In this document: piece by piece, positions 61,370-64,000 of the stretch
Layout: every line of letters starts with the position of its first letter
Numbering within the stretch: position 1 is the stretch's first letter
NCBI RefSeq assembly: GCF_907163135.1
Contig: NZ_CAJQUA010000001.1
Span: forward strand, 2,061,001 to 2,125,000
Reading direction: 5' to 3'
Source: Brachymonas denitrificans
Lineage (GTDB): Bacteria; Pseudomonadota; Gammaproteobacteria; Burkholderiales; Burkholderiaceae_C
DNA: 64,000 bases
Program-made: the position numbers and the translations under genes
Notes under the pieces: generated by a model
Told to the model about the DNA's origin: nothing
The model's database searches: none
What the model saw: only the letters and a program-made list of their open reading frames with translations

Positions 61370-63844
61370 GTGGTTTTGCTTCAGCACTCGTCCCAGCCTT
61401 CCGGCATGGTTCTCCCGGCCCGCGGCCGCAGCCTGGCAGCGCGCCCGGCCGGCGGCCGGCGCACCCTCACGCCCGTGGCTGCCGGCGCCGTGCTGCTGTG
61501 TGCCAGTCTGGCCGCGGCCCCGGTGCAGGCCCAGCCCGACGCCGCCCTGCCCGGCACGCAGAGCGCCCCGCTGGCCCTGCAATCCAGCCCCTGGCTCGAT
61601 GAAAAAGTGCCTGCGGCAGCGGCCGGACAAAACATCTCCATCATCCATGCCGACCGCATCGACGGCCAGGTGGATCTCGAACTCACCGCTACCGGAGATG
61701 CCGAACTGCGCCAGCCCGGCAGCGTGATCCGCAGCGACACGCTGCACTACCACCAGCCCAGCGATACCGTCACGGCCACCGGCAAGGTCTATATCAACCG
61801 AGAAGGCAACATCTACCGCGGCGACCGGCTGCAGTTGCAGATGGACTCGTTCCAGGGCAGCTTCGACAACGTCAGTTACTCCATCCTCCAGACCGGCGGT
61901 ACCGGCACGGCCAGCAAGATCGAGTTTCTCGACGACAAGCACAGCGTGGCGCACGACGGCATCTACACCACCTGCCGCGCTGAGCCGCGCAAGGATGGCA
62001 AGTCCAACCCGGCCTGGTACGTGCGCGGCAAGCGCCTGATCATCGATGCCGAACAGGACGAAGGCTACGTGGAAAACGGCGCGCTGGTGTTCTACAACGT
62101 CCCCATCCTGCCCTTGCCGGGCGGCGTCGGCTTTCCGCTATCGGACAAGCGACGCTCCGGCCTGCTGCCGCCCACGCTCTCCTTCAGCAGCACCAGCGGC
62201 GTGGAGTACGCGCAACCGTATTACGTAGACATCGCGCCCAACCGCGACGCCACGCTGACGCCCACCATCATCAGCAAGCGCGGCATCGACCTGTACGGCC
62301 AGTTCCGCTACCTCGAGAACAGCTACAGCGGCCAGATCGATGCCAGCTACATGCCGAAGGACCGCCTGCGCGAGGACAGCGCCCGCTGGCGCTACCAGCT
62401 GGCGCACACCCAGGCGATTCCCACCACCAACTGGGGGAATTTCAACCTGAACCTGAACATGCGCCGCGTCAGCGACGACAACTACTGGCGCGATTTCCGC
62501 GACATGACCAGCAGCTATACCGACCTGACGGAGCGGGTGCTGCCCAGTACCGCCACGCTCAGCTGGGGCCTGGGCAACTGGTCGGCCTACGTCACGCACC
62601 AGCGCTGGCAGACGCTGCAGCAGCCCGATACCATCGTGCCGCCCTTCGACAAGCTGCCGCAGGCGCATGCGCGCTATGCCCGCAGCGACCTGAACGGCTT
62701 CGATCTGGCGCTGGATCTGGATGTGACGCGCTTCAAGTCGCGCCCGGAGTTGACCGGCTTTCCCAACGGCACGCGCAGCTATGCCGTTGGCCAGCTGAGC
62801 TACCCCTGGATCCGCCCCTGGGGCTACGTGACACCCACGCTGCAGCTGCACGCCACACAGTACAACACCGACGCCCCCATGGCCAACAGCGCCACCAGTG
62901 CGAGCCGCGTGCTGCCGACCTTCACGGTGGACAGCGGCCTGACCTTCGAACGCAACACCACGCTGTTCGACCGCAAGGTGCAGCAGACGCTGGAACCGCG
63001 CCTGTTCTATGCCTATACGCCGTACAAGGACCAGGGTTTCCTGCCGGTGTACGACAGCTCGCTCAAGGATTTCAATCTCGCCAGCATCTTCAGCGCCAAC
63101 CCGTTCTCGGGCGACGACCGCATCGCCGATGCGCAGGCGGTCACGGCCGGCCTGACCAGCCGCCTGTACGACGCCGACAACGGCGCCGAACTGGCCCGCT
63201 TCACGGTGGCCGGACGCAAGCAGTTCAAGACACGCCAGGTCACGCTCAACGCGGCGGACCAGCCGAACGAATTCTCCTTCAGCAACCTGCTGTTCGACGG
63301 CAACATCCAGTGGAACCCCAGGTGGAATGCGCGCGCCAGCGTGCAGTGGGACCCGGAAAGCCGGCGCAGCATCCGCAGCGTGGTCGGTGCCAGCTATTCG
63401 CCCGGTCCGTACCGCACCATCTCGGCCAACTATCGCCTGCAGCGCGGCGTATCCGAGCAGGTGGATGTGGGCTGGCAATGGCCGCTGAACGACCTGTGGG
63501 GTGACAAGGGCGAAGACCGCGGCCCCGGCCTGGGCCAGGGTCCTGGCCGCTGGTACTCGGTCGGCCGCGTCTACTACTCGCTGCCCGACAGGCGCGTGGT
63601 GGACTCGATTCTCGGCCTCGAATACGATGCCTGCTGCTGGATCGGCCGCATCGCCCTGCGCCGCCAGCAGACACAGGCAACGCCGGTGGTCAAGATGGAC
63701 AACAAGATCATGTTCCAGCTCGAATTCGTCGGCCTGTCGCGCATCGGCTCCAGCCCGATCCGCACTTTCCGCGAGAATGTTCCCAATTACATGCTGCTGC
63801 GCGACCGCACGCTGGAGCGCAGCCGCTTTACCGAATACAACTGA
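61370..63844 (+). CDS. lptD: LPS-assembly outer-membrane protein LptD
   Basis: Outer-membrane beta-barrel that, with LptE, inserts lipopolysaccharide into the outer leaflet. The 824-residue precursor has a signal peptide ending near LAAAPVQAQ, an N-terminal OstA-type jellyroll (VTATGKVYINREGNIYRGDRL in part) and a C-terminal barrel. The mature part has only three cysteines: one in IYTTCRAEP and a Cys-Cys pair in YDACCWIG. E. coli has four. I chose the GTG at 61370, with AGGA 5 nt upstream; an ATG at 61406 has no ribosome-binding site but is possible. surA follows after 14 bp. Confidence 0.94.
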   Translation: MVLLQHSSQPSGMVLPARGRSLAARPAGGRRTLTPVAAGAVLLCASLAAAPVQAQPDAALPGTQSAPLALQSSPWLDEKVPAAAAGQNISIIHADRIDGQVDLELTATGDAELRQPGSVIRSDTLHYHQPSDTVTATGKVYINREGNIYRGDRLQLQMDSFQGSFDNVSYSILQTGGTGTASKIEFLDDKHSVAHDGIYTTCRAEPRKDGKSNPAWYVRGKRLIIDAEQDEGYVENGALVFYNVPILPLPGGVGFPLSDKRRSGLLPPTLSFSSTSGVEYAQPYYVDIAPNRDATLTPTIISKRGIDLYGQFRYLENSYSGQIDASYMPKDRLREDSARWRYQLAHTQAIPTTNWGNFNLNLNMRRVSDDNYWRDFRDMTSSYTDLTERVLPSTATLSWGLGNWSAYVTHQRWQTLQQPDTIVPPFDKLPQAHARYARSDLNGFDLALDLDVTRFKSRPELTGFPNGTRSYAVGQLSYPWIRPWGYVTPTLQLHATQYNTDAPMANSATSASRVLPTFTVDSGLTFERNTTLFDRKVQQTLEPRLFYAYTPYKDQGFLPVYDSSLKDFNLASIFSANPFSGDDRIADAQAVTAGLTSRLYDADNGAELARFTVAGRKQFKTRQVTLNAADQPNEFSFSNLLFDGNIQWNPRWNARASVQWDPESRRSIRSVVGASYSPGPYRTISANYRLQRGVSEQVDVGWQWPLNDLWGDKGEDRGPGLGQGPGRWYSVGRVYYSLPDRRVVDSILGLEYDACCWIGRIALRRQQTQATPVVKMDNKIMFQLEFVGLSRIGSSPIRTFRENVPNYMLLRDRTLERSRFTEYN

Positions 63845-63858
63845 AAGGTGATGGCACG

Positions 63859-64000
63859 ATGAAATCCACCCTGAAGCAATCCCGCTCCGGCTCTCTGGCT
63901 CTCGCCCTGCTGCTCGGCCTGTCGGCCGCCGCGCTGCCTGCACAGGCCCAGACGGCCGGCAAGAAGGCCCGCGCCGCCAAGGCTGCAGCCACACAGAATG
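63859..64000 (+). CDS. surA: periplasmic chaperone SurA, N-terminal fragment
   Basis: Only 47 codons are in the window. They give a signal peptide, a basic start MKSTLKQSRSGS, a hydrophobic core LALALLLGLSAAAL and a likely cleavage after PAQAQ, followed by a lysine- and alanine-rich segment. The name rests mainly on position, since lptD-surA is a conserved order; SurA helps fold outer-membrane proteins including LptD. The catalytic parvulin domains lie beyond the window. Confidence 0.7.
   Translation, partial: MKSTLKQSRSGSLALALLLGLSAAALPAQAQTAGKKARAAKAAATQN

Overview
The window is a G+C-rich bacterial chromosome segment that reads as Betaproteobacteria, order Burkholderiales, most likely Comamonadaceae. 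The basis is gene content and order: oxyR-ubiA, kdsD-kdsC-lptC, metX-metW, fused malic enzyme-phosphotransacetylase MaeB, a class II-type cAMP phosphodiesterase homologue, DUF3149 and a PglL-type pilin ligase. I see no prophage, insertion sequence, CRISPR array, tRNA or rRNA. Genes are dense and mostly housekeeping. The accessory parts are a TumE/TumA-type toxin-antitoxin pair, a BLUF photoreceptor-like protein and a few small membrane proteins.

Layout. 1-2.6 kb: the tail of pyrE, then a leftward phospholipid block (CDP-alcohol phosphatidyltransferase, PlsC-type acyltransferase, CdsA-type cytidylyltransferase). 2.7-12.7 kb: a long run on the minus strand. In transcription order it is a CHASE2 adenylate cyclase, a metallo-beta-lactamase-fold cAMP phosphodiesterase homologue, a type IV pilin, a pilin-ligase-like membrane protein, then yajC-secD-secF; a TauE-like exporter lies beyond the secF terminator. 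13-15 kb: sucCD, with argC divergent. 16-25 kb: ion and redox homeostasis (ClC, TrkA, TrkH, GshA, a Ca-ATPase-like P-type pump). 25-30 kb: fumC, tumE-tumA, ahpC (with an OxyR-type site) and ahpF. 30-37 kb: apt, an L,D-transpeptidase and M23 peptidase pair, a Kef-type antiporter, BLUF, a LysR regulator, arsC and a small holin-like protein. 37-46 kb: fadD, oxyR, ubiA, a LysE exporter, a methyltransferase coupled to maeB, and a lytic transglycosylase. 47-51 kb: kdsD-kdsC-lptC followed by an SDR and ubiC, then a glycine-rich RRM protein. 51-54 kb: a Gdt1/MneA-type exporter, then metX-metW behind a SAM-II riboswitch. 54-64 kb: small membrane proteins, a PerM-type transporter, a NarX-like sensor kinase with a rhodanese, ydcH, rsmE, an AmgK-like kinase, lptD and the start of surA.

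How the parts connect. Several modules are wired to signals visible in the DNA. OxyR is encoded at 39.5 kb, and a well-formed OxyR half-site pair precedes ahpC at 27.5 kb. Methionine synthesis has a complete unit: promoter, SAM-II aptamer, terminator, metX-metW. A Fur-box match precedes a DUF2061 gene. A TTGAC-N4-GTCAA site precedes the DUF3149 gene. cAMP synthesis and degradation genes sit directly upstream of the pilin. The least ordinary observations are the cAMP-pilus synteny, the SAM-II/terminator leader with no ribosome-binding site before metX, the toxin-antitoxin palindrome that includes the tumE start codon, the BLUF protein lacking the semi-conserved Trp and Met, the CDP-alcohol transferase with Asn in a catalytic-motif Asp position, and an LptD with an odd number of cysteines.
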